Shown: in pieces, positions 47,286 through 55,460 of the stretch | How positions within the stretch are numbered: position 1 is the first letter of the stretch | How the letters are laid out: each line of letters begins with the position of its first letter | Assembly: GCF_016925615.1 (NCBI RefSeq) | Contig: NZ_CP070499.1 | Span: forward strand, 1,240,001 to 1,304,000 | DNA length: 64,000 bases | DNA from: Natronosporangium hydrolyticum | Lineage (GTDB): Bacteria > Actinomycetota > Actinomycetes > Mycobacteriales > Micromonosporaceae | Reading direction: 5' to 3' | Notes under the pieces: generated by a model | What the model was told of the DNA's origin: nothing | Databases searched by the model: none | What the model saw: only the letters and a program-made list of their open reading frames with translations | Program-made: the position numbers and the translations under genes

Positions 47286-47903
47286 CTACCGAATTCTATG
47301 GTCGGTACCCGTGGCGTTAGCGGCGCGGCGTCGGCGGCGGACCCGGCGCACCAACCACCAGGTCAGCAGCGGCAACCCGAGCAGTAGGCCGATCACGAGC
47401 ACCGGAACCAGGATCGCGGCGACCGCCAGACTGACGCTGCCGGCGTCCTCGACGGTGCTCAACACCGGGGCCGCCAGGCCGGCGGTGGCGGTGTTGAGGA
47501 TGGCCCGCAGCAACGCCTTGGCCACGTGCACGGCGAGCGCGATCGCCACCCCGACCGCGATCGGCTGCCAGTCGCCGCCGCTGAACAGCTGCGCCGGGTC
47601 GGTCACCGCGGCGGTCTCGGCGGAGCTGCCGGCGCCGAAAACCACCCCGCCGGAGCCAGGTCGGATCACCGTCTGCACCACATCGTTGACGCTGTCCACG
47701 ATCGGGATCTTGTCGGCGACCAACTCGATGACGAACAAGCCGGCGAGCACGCTCAGCAGCCAACCGTTGTCCAGCCACTGCCACGCCTCCGGCAGCGTGA
47801 GCAGGCCGGTGTAGCGGCTCAGCAACCCCACCACCAGCAGCGGGATCCAGGCGTTCAGCCCGGCGGAGGTGGCCAGCCCCAACCCGGTCAGTAGCTCCAG
47901 CAC
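47286..47903 (-). CDS. DUF4126 membrane protein
   Basis: The 205-residue protein has about five hydrophobic segments. The N-terminal TGLGLATSAGLNAWIPLL and the FVIELVADKIPIVDSVND motif are typical of DUF4126. The C-terminus is basic (RRVRRRRRAAN). Function unknown. It starts at GTG 47901-47903, is divergent from nucS by 52 bp and has only a short gap to the ABC-F gene downstream. Confidence 0.85.
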   Translation of the reverse strand: MLELLTGLGLATSAGLNAWIPLLVVGLLSRYTGLLTLPEAWQWLDNGWLLSVLAGLFVIELVADKIPIVDSVNDVVQTVIRPGSGGVVFGAGSSAETAAVTDPAQLFSGGDWQPIAVGVAIALAVHVAKALLRAILNTATAGLAAPVLSTVEDAGSVSLAVAAILVPVLVIGLLLGLPLLTWWLVRRVRRRRRAANATGTDHRIR

Positions 47904-47955
47904 TCGACCATGGTGGCATTACTGCGCCAGCCGGTGATCGCGTAGAGTCCTGACC

Positions 47956-48615
47956 GTGCGGCTGGTTATTGCGCGATGCTCGGTGGACTATGCCGGCCGG
48001 TTGTCGGCGCACCTGCCGCCGGCGGTGCGGCTGCTGATGGTGAAGGCGGACGGGTCGGTCTCGATCCACGCCGACGACCGGGCCTACAAACCCCTCAACT
48101 GGATGAGTCCACCGTGCCGGATCGAAGAGTCACCGGGCGTCTGGCGGGTGGTCAACAAAGCGGGGGAGCAGCTGCGGATCACGCTGGAGGAGGTGCTCTC
48201 CGACACCTCCTTCGAGTTCGGGATCGACCCCGGCCTGCAGAAGGATGGGGTGGAGGCCCACCTGCAGGAGCTGCTCGCCGCCGACCCCACCACGCTCGGC
48301 ACCGGCTTCACGCTGGTCCGGCGGGAGTACCCGACCGCGATCGGTCCGGTCGACCTGCTCTGTCGCGACGGGGGTGGGGCGAGCGTGGCGATCGAGGTGA
48401 AGCGCCGCGGCGACATCGACGGAGTGGAGCAGCTGACCCGCTACCTGGAGCTGCTCAACCGGGATCCGTTGCTGGCGCCGGTCGCGGGCGTCTTCGCCGC
48501 GCAGGAGATCAAACCGCAGGCCCGGGTGCTCGCCGAGGACCGCGGCATCCGCTGCGTCTGGCTCGACTACGACGCGCTGCGCAACATCGAGCCGGACGAG
48601 GCCCGGCTGTTCTGA
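47956..48615 (+). CDS. nucS: Mismatch-specific endonuclease NucS/EndoMS
   Basis: The 219-residue nuclease performs the non-canonical mismatch repair of actinobacteria, which lack MutS/MutL. The N-terminal DNA-binding half begins [20 protein letters not shown]. The C-terminal RecB-like nuclease has Asp in GPVDLLCRD, then [21 protein letters not shown] (the E-x-K motif). GTG 47956 follows TAGAGT (47943-47948) by seven bases, suggesting a leaderless transcript. Its stop is 2 bp from the convergent importer gene. Confidence 0.96.
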   Translation: MRLVIARCSVDYAGRLSAHLPPAVRLLMVKADGSVSIHADDRAYKPLNWMSPPCRIEESPGVWRVVNKAGEQLRITLEEVLSDTSFEFGIDPGLQKDGVEAHLQELLAADPTTLGTGFTLVRREYPTAIGPVDLLCRDGGGASVAIEVKRRGDIDGVEQLTRYLELLNRDPLLAPVAGVFAAQEIKPQARVLAEDRGIRCVWLDYDALRNIEPDEARLF

Positions 48616-48617
48616 AC

Positions 48618-49418
48618 CTAGTCGGTGGCGGCGGCGTAGGGGAGGCACACGACGCTGCCGGTCACCGGGTCGGTGGTGACCGTGGCGTGGACCCCGAAGT
48701 GGCTGGCGAGAAACTCCGGAGTCACCACCGACGACGGTGACCCGTCGGCGACCACCCGGCCCTGATCCAGGGCGACGATCCGGTCGCAGTAGCGCGCCGC
48801 CTGGTTGAGGTCGTGCAGCACCAGCACCACCGTCAGCGCTCGGTCCCGGCGCAGCCGGTCCACCAGGTCGAGCACCTCCAGTTGGTGGCCGATGTCCAGG
48901 AAAGTGGTCGGCTCGTCCAGCAGCAGCACCGGGGTCTGCTGGGCGAGGGTCAGCGCGATCCACGCCCGTTGCCGCTCGCCACCGGAGAGCCGATCGACGT
49001 ACCGGTCGGCGTAGCCGGCCAGCCCGGTCAGATCCAGGGCTTCCTGGACCACCCGCCGGTCGTCGGCGGTGGCACGGGCGAACATGCCCCGGTGCGGGAA
49101 CCGACCGTGCTCCACCAGCTCCCGGACGGTGATGCCGGCCGGGGGGACGGGGCCCTGCGGGAGCACCGCCAGCCGCTGGGCGACCTGGGCGGTGGGCAGC
49201 CGGGCGATGTCCGCCCCATCCAGCAGCACCGTGCCGGCGTCGGCCGGCAACAGCCGCGCCAGGGTACGCAGCAGCGTCGACTTGCCCGATCCGTTGCGGC
49301 CGACCAGCGCCAGCATCTCGCCGGTGCGCACCTCGGCGGCCAGCCCGGCCAACACCGGGGTCTCCCCGTACCGGACGTGCAGCTCTTGCGCGCAGAGCAC
49401 GGTCGGTTCGGTCGCCAT
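48618..49418 (-). CDS. Metal-chelate ABC importer ATPase (FecE/FepC type)
   Basis: The 266-residue ATPase has Walker A VGRNGSGKST, signature LSGGERQRAWIALTLAQ and Walker B LLLDEPTTFLD. The order and spacing match siderophore, haem and cobalamin importers. ATG 49416-49418 is supported by AAGGAG five bases upstream. It is the last gene of a four-gene operon after two permeases and a binding protein. Confidence 0.93.
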   Translation of the reverse strand: MATEPTVLCAQELHVRYGETPVLAGLAAEVRTGEMLALVGRNGSGKSTLLRTLARLLPADAGTVLLDGADIARLPTAQVAQRLAVLPQGPVPPAGITVRELVEHGRFPHRGMFARATADDRRVVQEALDLTGLAGYADRYVDRLSGGERQRAWIALTLAQQTPVLLLDEPTTFLDIGHQLEVLDLVDRLRRDRALTVVLVLHDLNQAARYCDRIVALDQGRVVADGSPSSVVTPEFLASHFGVHATVTTDPVTGSVVCLPYAAATD

Positions 49419-49438
49419 CGGACTCCTTCTCGCGCCGG

Positions 49439-50551
49439 TCACCGGCGTCCCTCGAATCGATGCCGGGCCAGCAGCGCGACCAGCACCGGGCCGCCGAGGA
49501 GCGCGGTGACCGCCCCGGCGGGCAGCGTGGCCCGGTTCTGGACCCCGGTCTCCGGCCACAACGCGGTCAGCCCTTCCGCCAGCAGATCCGCCCCGACCAG
49601 CAGCGCCCCACCGGTGAGGCAGGCCAGCGGCAGCACCCGCCGGGGGTGGGAGCCCACCACCAGTCGGGCGATGTGGGGGGCCAGCAGGCCGATGAAGCCC
49701 ACCGCTCCAACCGCCGCGACCGCGCCCGCGGTCAGGACGGTGGCGGCGGCGAAGACCAGCAACCGGGCCCGACCCACCGGTAGACCGGTGGCGGCGGCGA
49801 TATCGTCACCGAGCCACAGGGTGCTGGCGGAGCGGTGCAGCAATAGGCCGGCCGGCACCGCCAGCAGCGCCCAGGGCCACAACAGTGCCCAGTCCTGCCA
49901 CACCCGGCCGTTCAGCGAGCCCACCACCCAGCGGAGTACCGCGGCGAAGAGCGAACCGTCCCATAGCAGCAGGACCGACACGACGCTGGAGAGCATGGCG
50001 GAGATCAGTACGCCGTCGAGCACCAGCCGCACCGGGCTGGTCTGCCGGGCCCAGCTGAGCGAGTAGACCAGGCCGCCAGCGGCGAACGCGCCGACCAGCG
50101 CCGCGACCGCCGCGACCGGCCCCGGCAGGCTGTCCAGGCCGGTGACGACCAGTGTGGCGACCAGCGCCAGCACCGCCCCGCCCGAGACCCCCAACAGGGA
50201 CGGCTCGGCCAGCGTGTTGCGGGTCGCTGCCTGCAGTAGGCCACCGGCGAGGCCGAGCATGCCGCCGGCGACCGCCGCGATCAGGACCCGGGGCAGCCGC
50301 AGCCCGACCACGATGTGGTGGTGGAACCCGGCCACCGGGTCGCCGGTGAGGGCGGCGACCACCTCGGTCGGGTTGAGCCGGACCGTTCCCACCCCCAGCG
50401 ACCAGACCATCAGAACCGCGAGCAGGATCAGGGCGAGCAGGAGCACCAGCCAGAAGCGGCCAGCGGCGGCGGGCAGATCGCTGCTGGCCGTGCCCGGACC
50501 GCTGGCCGGCCGGATGGTCGCTCGGGCAGGCGGGATGCTGCGGCGGCTCAT
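49439..50551 (-). CDS. Metal-chelate ABC importer permease (FecCD family)
   Basis: The 370-residue FecCD/BtuC-type permease has about nine to ten membrane segments. It has the family motif LRLPRVLIAAVAGGMLGLAG and, further on, GAVGFIGLLAPHIARLVVGSHPR. It starts at an ATG overlapping the stop of the preceding permease (ATGA 50548-50551). The N-terminal 35 residues are low-complexity and probably cytoplasmic. Confidence 0.93.
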   Translation of the reverse strand: MSRRSIPPARATIRPASGPGTASSDLPAAAGRFWLVLLLALILLAVLMVWSLGVGTVRLNPTEVVAALTGDPVAGFHHHIVVGLRLPRVLIAAVAGGMLGLAGGLLQAATRNTLAEPSLLGVSGGAVLALVATLVVTGLDSLPGPVAAVAALVGAFAAGGLVYSLSWARQTSPVRLVLDGVLISAMLSSVVSVLLLWDGSLFAAVLRWVVGSLNGRVWQDWALLWPWALLAVPAGLLLHRSASTLWLGDDIAAATGLPVGRARLLVFAAATVLTAGAVAAVGAVGFIGLLAPHIARLVVGSHPRRVLPLACLTGGALLVGADLLAEGLTALWPETGVQNRATLPAGAVTALLGGPVLVALLARHRFEGRR

Positions 50552-51594
50552 GCCGTGGCCCGCTTCGCGCGCAGCAGCGCCAGCAGGACCGGGGCTCCGA
50601 ACAGCACCGTCCACACTCCGGCCGCCACCTCCCGGGGAGCGGTGATCGCCCGGCCAGCCTGGTCGGCGGCGAGCAGCAGCACCGCTCCGACGAGGATGGC
50701 GGCGCTGGTGACCACCCAGGCGTCGGTGACGCCGGTGGCCCGGCGCACGATGTGCGGGGCGATCAGGGCGACGAACGCGATCGGGCCGACCACCGCGACC
50801 ACCGCGGCGGTGAGGCCGCAGGCGACCACCAGCACCAATCGCCGGGTGGCCGTGACCGGAACGCCGAGTGAGGCGGCGACGTCATCGCCGAGCCGGAGCA
50901 CGTTGAGCCGGTGGCTGAGCAGCACCCCGGCCGGCAGGCACCCAAGCGCCCAGGGGAGCACCGTGCGCACCGCGTCCCAGGACCGGTTGCTGAGGCTGCC
51001 CAGCAGGTACTGGTAGAACAGGCCCACGTCGCTGGGGGCGCCCAGCGTCAGCACCGCGATCACCCCGCCGGTGAGGAAGGTCGCGCAGGCCAGCCCGGTC
51101 AGCACCAGCGCGGCCGGGTCCCGGTGCCGGGCCCCGATCGCGATCACCGCCAGCCCGACCGCCAGGCCGCCGGCGGTGGCGGCCAGCGGCAGCGCTCCCC
51201 GGGGGATCGGTGCGCCGAGGACCGCGACACACGCCACGATGAAGGCCGCGCCGCCGCTGACTCCCAGCAGCTCCGGGGAGGCGAGCGGATTGCGCAGGCA
51301 GTCCTGCAGCAGCGCCCCGGCCAGGCCGAGGCAGCCGCCGGCCAGCAGCGCCAGCACGATCCGGGGCAGCCGGAGCTCGGTGACGACCACCCCGTGCGGG
51401 TCGGCGGTGGGCTCCCGGATCGCGGCGATTACCGCGGCCGGGTCGAGCGGCGGGTTGCCGGTGAGCAGTCCCAGCCCGGCGGCGATGGTGGCGACCGCGA
51501 GGGTGGCCGCCACCAGCACCACCACTCGCAGGCCGGTGGCCGGGGCGGCGGTAGAACTGGACTGGCGCTCCCCGGTTTGGGTGGGAAAACTCAC
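50548..51594 (-). CDS. Metal-chelate ABC importer permease (FecCD family)
   Basis: The 348-residue partner of the second permease has LRLPRIVLALLAGGCLGLAGALLQ, NPLASPELLGVSGGAAF and VVGPIAFVALIAPHIVRR motifs. I place the start at GTG 51592-51594, overlapping the binding-protein stop (GTGA), since longer extensions are out of family. The two non-identical permeases presumably form a heterodimer. Confidence 0.93.
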   Translation of the reverse strand: MSFPTQTGERQSSSTAAPATGLRVVVLVAATLAVATIAAGLGLLTGNPPLDPAAVIAAIREPTADPHGVVVTELRLPRIVLALLAGGCLGLAGALLQDCLRNPLASPELLGVSGGAAFIVACVAVLGAPIPRGALPLAATAGGLAVGLAVIAIGARHRDPAALVLTGLACATFLTGGVIAVLTLGAPSDVGLFYQYLLGSLSNRSWDAVRTVLPWALGCLPAGVLLSHRLNVLRLGDDVAASLGVPVTATRRLVLVVACGLTAAVVAVVGPIAFVALIAPHIVRRATGVTDAWVVTSAAILVGAVLLLAADQAGRAITAPREVAAGVWTVLFGAPVLLALLRAKRATA

Positions 51595-52568
51595 GACGCG
51601 GCGATGCCGAGCGGCTCCGGGAACTCCTCGGGGTAGACGGTGGGAAGGACGACATCCAAGTAGAGCTGTTGCCCCCGGGTGCCGCCGGTCGTGCCCCACC
51701 ACCGGTCGTCGACCACGTGGACATTGCCGGCCTCGACCGCGGCCAGCGATCCCCACACTGGCCGGTCGGCGAGCTGCTCCACCAGCGGCGGGGCCGAGGG
51801 ATCGAAGCCGAAGTCGAGCACGAAGATGTGCGCTGGGTCGACTGCGAGGATGTCTTCCAGGCCCAACTCCAGGAACCCGCCGTCGGCCTCCCCCGCCTCC
51901 GGCCAGGGATAGCTGGTGTACTCGGCGAGCAGCCGGCCGATCGCCGAGTCGAGTGCGTCGATGCCGATGTCGTCGGTGGCCCCGCCGTACATGGCGAGCA
52001 CCTCGGTCTCCCGTACGCCCGGCTGGTACGCCGCGAGGGTGTCCCGGTAGCGGTCGATCGCCGTCTCGGCCTCGCCGGCCCGGCCGGTGAGGGTGGCGAT
52101 CCGGTTCAGGTTCTCCACCGCGGCCTCGCCGTCAGGCAGCGACACGGCAAAGAACGGGATCGGCGCCAGGGCCTCGCGCAGCTGGCCGTGGACGGTTGCG
52201 GCGCCGATCACCAGGTCCGGCTCGGCCGCGACGATCCCCTCCAGGCTGGGCTCGAAGAAGGTGCCGTCCAGCGGCTCCGTTGCCACGTCGGGGCCGAAGA
52301 AGTCTGGGTGCTGGACCTGGTCGAGCTGGAGCGAGACCACCGGGGGCAGCCCCAGCTCGGTGAGCGCGTCGATGCAGGTGCCGTCCAGGCAGACCACCCG
52401 TTCGGCCGGGGCCGGCAGCGTGATGGTGGCCCCGGTCCAGTCTTCGACGGTGAGCTCGGAGTCGGCGGTCACCGCCGGGTCCGGGTCGGCGGTGGCGCTA
52501 CAGGCCGCCCCGAGGGTCAGGGCGGCGATGGCTAAGACCGGGGCGAGGGAGCGGGAACGAGCAGGCAC
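51591..52568 (-). CDS. Metal-chelate ABC substrate-binding lipoprotein (FecB type)
   Basis: The 325-residue lipoprotein has a lipobox around LTLGAAC (Cys23). The class III binding-protein fold is shown by PAERVVCLDGTCIDALTELGLPP, EPDLVIGAATVHGQLREAL and the late DDRWWGTTGGTRGQQLYLDVV. The ligand is likely a ferric siderophore or another metal chelate. The start is GTG 52566-52568 with GGAGAGC upstream. It is the first gene of the importer operon, and a Fur/Zur-like sequence lies 60-78 bp upstream. Confidence 0.9.
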   Translation of the reverse strand: MPARSRSLAPVLAIAALTLGAACSATADPDPAVTADSELTVEDWTGATITLPAPAERVVCLDGTCIDALTELGLPPVVSLQLDQVQHPDFFGPDVATEPLDGTFFEPSLEGIVAAEPDLVIGAATVHGQLREALAPIPFFAVSLPDGEAAVENLNRIATLTGRAGEAETAIDRYRDTLAAYQPGVRETEVLAMYGGATDDIGIDALDSAIGRLLAEYTSYPWPEAGEADGGFLELGLEDILAVDPAHIFVLDFGFDPSAPPLVEQLADRPVWGSLAAVEAGNVHVVDDRWWGTTGGTRGQQLYLDVVLPTVYPEEFPEPLGIAAS

Positions 52569-52627
52569 AAGCTCTCCAGATGGCGCGGTAGGGAAACGAT
52601 CAAGGACCGCGTCATGGTAGCGCTATC

Positions 52628-52646
52628 TGAAAAACATTGTCATTAT
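52628..52646. promoter_or_regulatory. Fur/Zur-like box at the head of the importer operon
   Basis: GAAAAACATTGTCATTATC matches 14 of 19 positions of the classical Fur box, with a perfect right half TCATTATC, and also resembles actinobacterial Zur sites. It is one of the few AT-rich patches in this region. It lies 60 bp upstream of the importer start and overlaps the stop codon of the convergent-side aldehyde dehydrogenase gene. No IdeR/DmdR-type TTAGGTTAGG sequence was seen. Which metal regulator binds is inference. Confidence 0.55.
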
Positions 52647-54112
52647 CGCATCGGTCGACCGAACCAGCGGCGATAGAGCGCGACCAGCCGCGCCACATCC
52701 CGATCGGTACGCCGGAAGGTGCGGCTCGGTACCAGCGACGGCGCCTGCCGGACCACCACCGACTTGGGCCGGGCGAACTCCCGCAGCCCGTCGTCGCCCC
52801 GGACCCGGCCGAACCCGGAGGCCCCCACCCCACCCCAGGGCAGCGAGCTCATGCCGGCGAACGAAAGCACATCGTTGACCGACACCATGCCGGTCCGCAG
52901 CTGCCCGGCGATCGCCAACGCCCGCCGCCGGCCGAAGACCGCCGCGCCCAGGCCGTACCGGCTCTGGTTGGCCAGCCGCACCGCCTCGGCCATCGTCGGC
53001 ACGGGAGTGACCACCAGCACCGGGCCGAAGGTCTCCTCCTGGGCGACGTCGGCCTCGGCCGGCACGTCCACCAGGATCGTGGGGTGGACGTACGGCGGCG
53101 CCACCGCGTCCAGCCCGCCCAGCACAGCCTGGGCGCCGCGGGCCAGCGCGTCGGCGATCTGCTCCCGGATCACCGGGAGCTGCCGGGGCAGGGTGATCGG
53201 ACCGAGGTCGGCGCCGGGTCCGGTGCCGACGGTCAGGCCGCTGGCCTGGGCAACCACCCGGTCCAGAAAGTCGTCGTAGATCTCGGCGGCGACGTAGACC
53301 CGCTCGATGCCGGCACAGGTCTGGCCGGCGTTGGTCAGGCCACCCCAGACGCAGGCGTCCGCGGCGGCGGCGAGGTCGGCGTCGGAGTCGACGATCATCG
53401 CGTCCTTGCCGCCCGCCTCCAGCACCACCGGGGTCAGGGTCTCGGCGCAGGCTTCAAGCACCCGGCGGCCGGTCGCGGTGGACCCGGTGAACGACAGTTT
53501 GTCCACCCCGGAACGGCACAGCGCCGCCCCGACCTCACCGTCGCCATGTATCACCTGGAGCACCGGCGCCTCCGGGACGACCTCGGCAAACCTGTCGGCC
53601 AGCCACTGCCCCACCGCCGGGGTCAGCTCGCTCGGCTTGAAGACCACCGCGTTGCCGGCGGCCAGCGCGCTGGCGAGGGAGGCGACCGGGGTGAGCACCG
53701 GATAGTTCCATGGGCCGATGACCCCGACCACTCCGTACGGCAGGTACGCCAGGTGGGCGGCGCCCTCCGCCACCGGCAGCACCCGCCGGACCCGGCGCGG
53801 GGCCAGCACCCGGCGGGCGTGCCGGGCGCTCCAGTCGAGGTCACCGATCGCGGCGGCGACCTCGACCACCGCCTCCGCGGTGGGCTTGCCGGTCTCGGCG
53901 CTGACCAGGTCGGCCGCCTCGGTCATCCGCTCAGCGAGCAGCGCCCGGAACCGCAGCAGCCGCCGTCGTCGCTGCGCAAACCCCAGCTCGGCCCACCACT
54001 GCTGGGCGGCCCGGCCGGCCTCGATGACGGGAGGCAGGATGGGCGGGTCGGCGACCGGGAACCGGCCCACCTCCGCCCCGGTCCCGGGATTGCTGGAGGT
54101 TAGCTCGGTCAC
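52643..54112 (-). CDS. Aldehyde dehydrogenase family protein
   Basis: The 489-residue NAD(P)-dependent dehydrogenase has the general base Glu232 in VVLEAGGKDAM and nucleophile Cys266 in NAGQTCAGIERVY. It has the cofactor motif YGVVGVIGPWNYP and the late EETFGPVLVV. A C-terminal tail (RTFRRTDRDVARLVALYRR) resembles succinate-semialdehyde or long-chain aldehyde dehydrogenases of actinobacteria. The start is GTG 54110-54112. The stop lies inside the Fur/Zur-like box of the next operon. Confidence 0.93.
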   Translation of the reverse strand: MTELTSSNPGTGAEVGRFPVADPPILPPVIEAGRAAQQWWAELGFAQRRRRLLRFRALLAERMTEAADLVSAETGKPTAEAVVEVAAAIGDLDWSARHARRVLAPRRVRRVLPVAEGAAHLAYLPYGVVGVIGPWNYPVLTPVASLASALAAGNAVVFKPSELTPAVGQWLADRFAEVVPEAPVLQVIHGDGEVGAALCRSGVDKLSFTGSTATGRRVLEACAETLTPVVLEAGGKDAMIVDSDADLAAAADACVWGGLTNAGQTCAGIERVYVAAEIYDDFLDRVVAQASGLTVGTGPGADLGPITLPRQLPVIREQIADALARGAQAVLGGLDAVAPPYVHPTILVDVPAEADVAQEETFGPVLVVTPVPTMAEAVRLANQSRYGLGAAVFGRRRALAIAGQLRTGMVSVNDVLSFAGMSSLPWGGVGASGFGRVRGDDGLREFARPKSVVVRQAPSLVPSRTFRRTDRDVARLVALYRRWFGRPMR

Positions 54113-54152
54113 AGTGGGAGCCTACTGCGGCGGTAGGCCCAGCTGCCGACCC

Positions 54153-54839
54153 TCAGCCGTGCTCGTCGAGCAGCCGGCGCGCCACCTGGGCCGGATCGGG
54201 CAGCTCCCCGCGGGCGTGCAGATCCAGGAAGCGCGCCTGGTCGGGGAACCAGTGGTCACCGCTGGCCGCGGCCCGGATCGCCGCCTGCATGTCGGTGTCC
54301 ATCACCCCCGGGTTGGCGTTCGCCACCCGGACCGGCCGGCCGGCCACCTGCGCCGCCACCGCCTGGAAGAACTCCTCCCCGCCGCGCTTGGTGGCGCCGT
54401 AGGTCGCCCAACCATCGACGATCCGATGCGCGGCCCCGGAGGAGATGAACAGGATGGTCGCCGGAGTCGTTGCCGGGAGGGCGCCGAGGAAGGCGTTGGT
54501 GAGCACCATCGGAGCGGTCAGGTTGACGGTCACCGCGGTCGCCAGCTCGGTGGCGGAGAGGTCCCCAACCGCCCCGATCGGGGTCACCACCGCGGCATTG
54601 TGGATCAGCCTCGCCGACTCCGCCCCGGCGAGCAGCTCCGACAACTCCGCCTGCTCCGGCAGCGTCTCCGGCCGGGCCAGATCGGCCTCCCGTAGTAGCA
54701 CCCGGTCGGCCGGCAGCGCCCGCTGCTCGTCGGTGAAGCTGCGGCCGATCCCGACCACCCGGTCGCCAGCGGCGAACAGCTCATCGAGCAGGGCCGCCCC
54801 CAGCCCGCGGGAGACACCGGTAACGAAGGACACGCGCAT
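54153..54839 (-). CDS. Short-chain dehydrogenase/reductase
   Basis: The 228-residue SDR has a cofactor motif VTGVSRGLGAAL (6-17), the NAA motif HNAAVV (80-85), Ser133/134 and the Tyr147-x3-Lys151 pair (YGATK). The overall pattern is close to sepiapterin-reductase-like SDRs. The start is ATG 54837-54839, after GCGGGG. It is 40 bp upstream of the aldehyde dehydrogenase gene and probably cotranscribed, suggesting a carbonyl metabolic role. Confidence 0.88.
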   Translation of the reverse strand: MRVSFVTGVSRGLGAALLDELFAAGDRVVGIGRSFTDEQRALPADRVLLREADLARPETLPEQAELSELLAGAESARLIHNAAVVTPIGAVGDLSATELATAVTVNLTAPMVLTNAFLGALPATTPATILFISSGAAHRIVDGWATYGATKRGGEEFFQAVAAQVAGRPVRVANANPGVMDTDMQAAIRAAASGDHWFPDQARFLDLHARGELPDPAQVARRLLDEHG

Positions 54840-55086
54840 CCCCGCATCGTCGCATGGCCGGTGGCCTCCGGCGATCGGCGGTTTGCTGTGGACCGCCCCG
54901 GGGCCGACCGCTGGCGTAGGCGACGCAGTTGGTGAACCGGTAGCTTGATCATCAGACATCGCCACAGCTCAGGTGGTGCTTACCCGACTTGGTGGGTTGT
55001 GGTGTCCTGGCTGCGGCCACTCATTGGATCTTCAGCTCGAAACCCCAACCCGGACGCCGCGCGGCCGCGAGACCACGGCATTTCCG
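54840..55086. other. Intergenic region, left part
   Basis: No convincing gene is present. It contains the SDR promoter region (minus strand) next to 54840. The rest shows no family-like translation in any frame. Confidence 0.5.
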
Positions 55087-55167
55087 ACATGGTTGGGCAG
55101 GGAGGGATCTTGCGTACGGAAAAGTCGGATATTCCGGTATGCAAGATCCCTCCCTGCCCAACCATGT
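55087..55167. repeat. 27-bp perfect inverted repeat element
   Basis: Arm 55087-55113 (starting ACATGGTTGGGCAGGG and ending ATCTTGC) is perfectly complementary to 55141-55167, with a 27-nt loop that contains an inner CGGAA/TTCCG pair (55117-55121, 55132-55136). The core GGTTGGGCAGGG recurs directly at 55171-55182. The 81-bp unit lies in a gap of more than 600 bp without genes. Its length, perfection and neutral position are unlike a protein-operator and more like a dispersed palindromic repeat, a MITE-like element or a structured RNA. Confidence 0.8.
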
Positions 55168-55460
55168 TGAGGTTGGGCAGGGCGCCGCTCAACTCGGCCC
55201 CGGTAGGTCGAGTGGCGGCCCATGCATCGTCCACACCGGGCTCCACCTAGTCGCAGCAGAACGTCTCGCCAGGGCACAGACTTGTCTTGATCATCCAGCA
55301 GAGTCGTATACGTGTGCAGGGCAAGCGCTCCTGCGGCATCACCTGAGTTACGGGCGATGCGTGATGATCAAGTGTCCGATTCGGCTCAGAATCGACCCCC
55401 CCGGGACGGCCCGGTGGCAGCGGAGCTCGGGCGGCTGCTTGGCCGACCCGGGTTCGGCGG
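55168..55460. other. Intergenic region, right part
   Basis: No gene supported. It includes the partial repeat copy at 55171-55182 and lies downstream of the S9 peptidase stop. TGATCA words and a TGATGATCAAG stretch near 55361 are visible, but no clear terminator was found. Confidence 0.45.

Noticed and set aside
55087-55167. CRISPR-like or operator interpretation of the 27-bp inverted repeat
   Set aside because: There is only one unit with a single loop, no regularly spaced repeats and no cas genes; it is too long and perfect for an ordinary operator.
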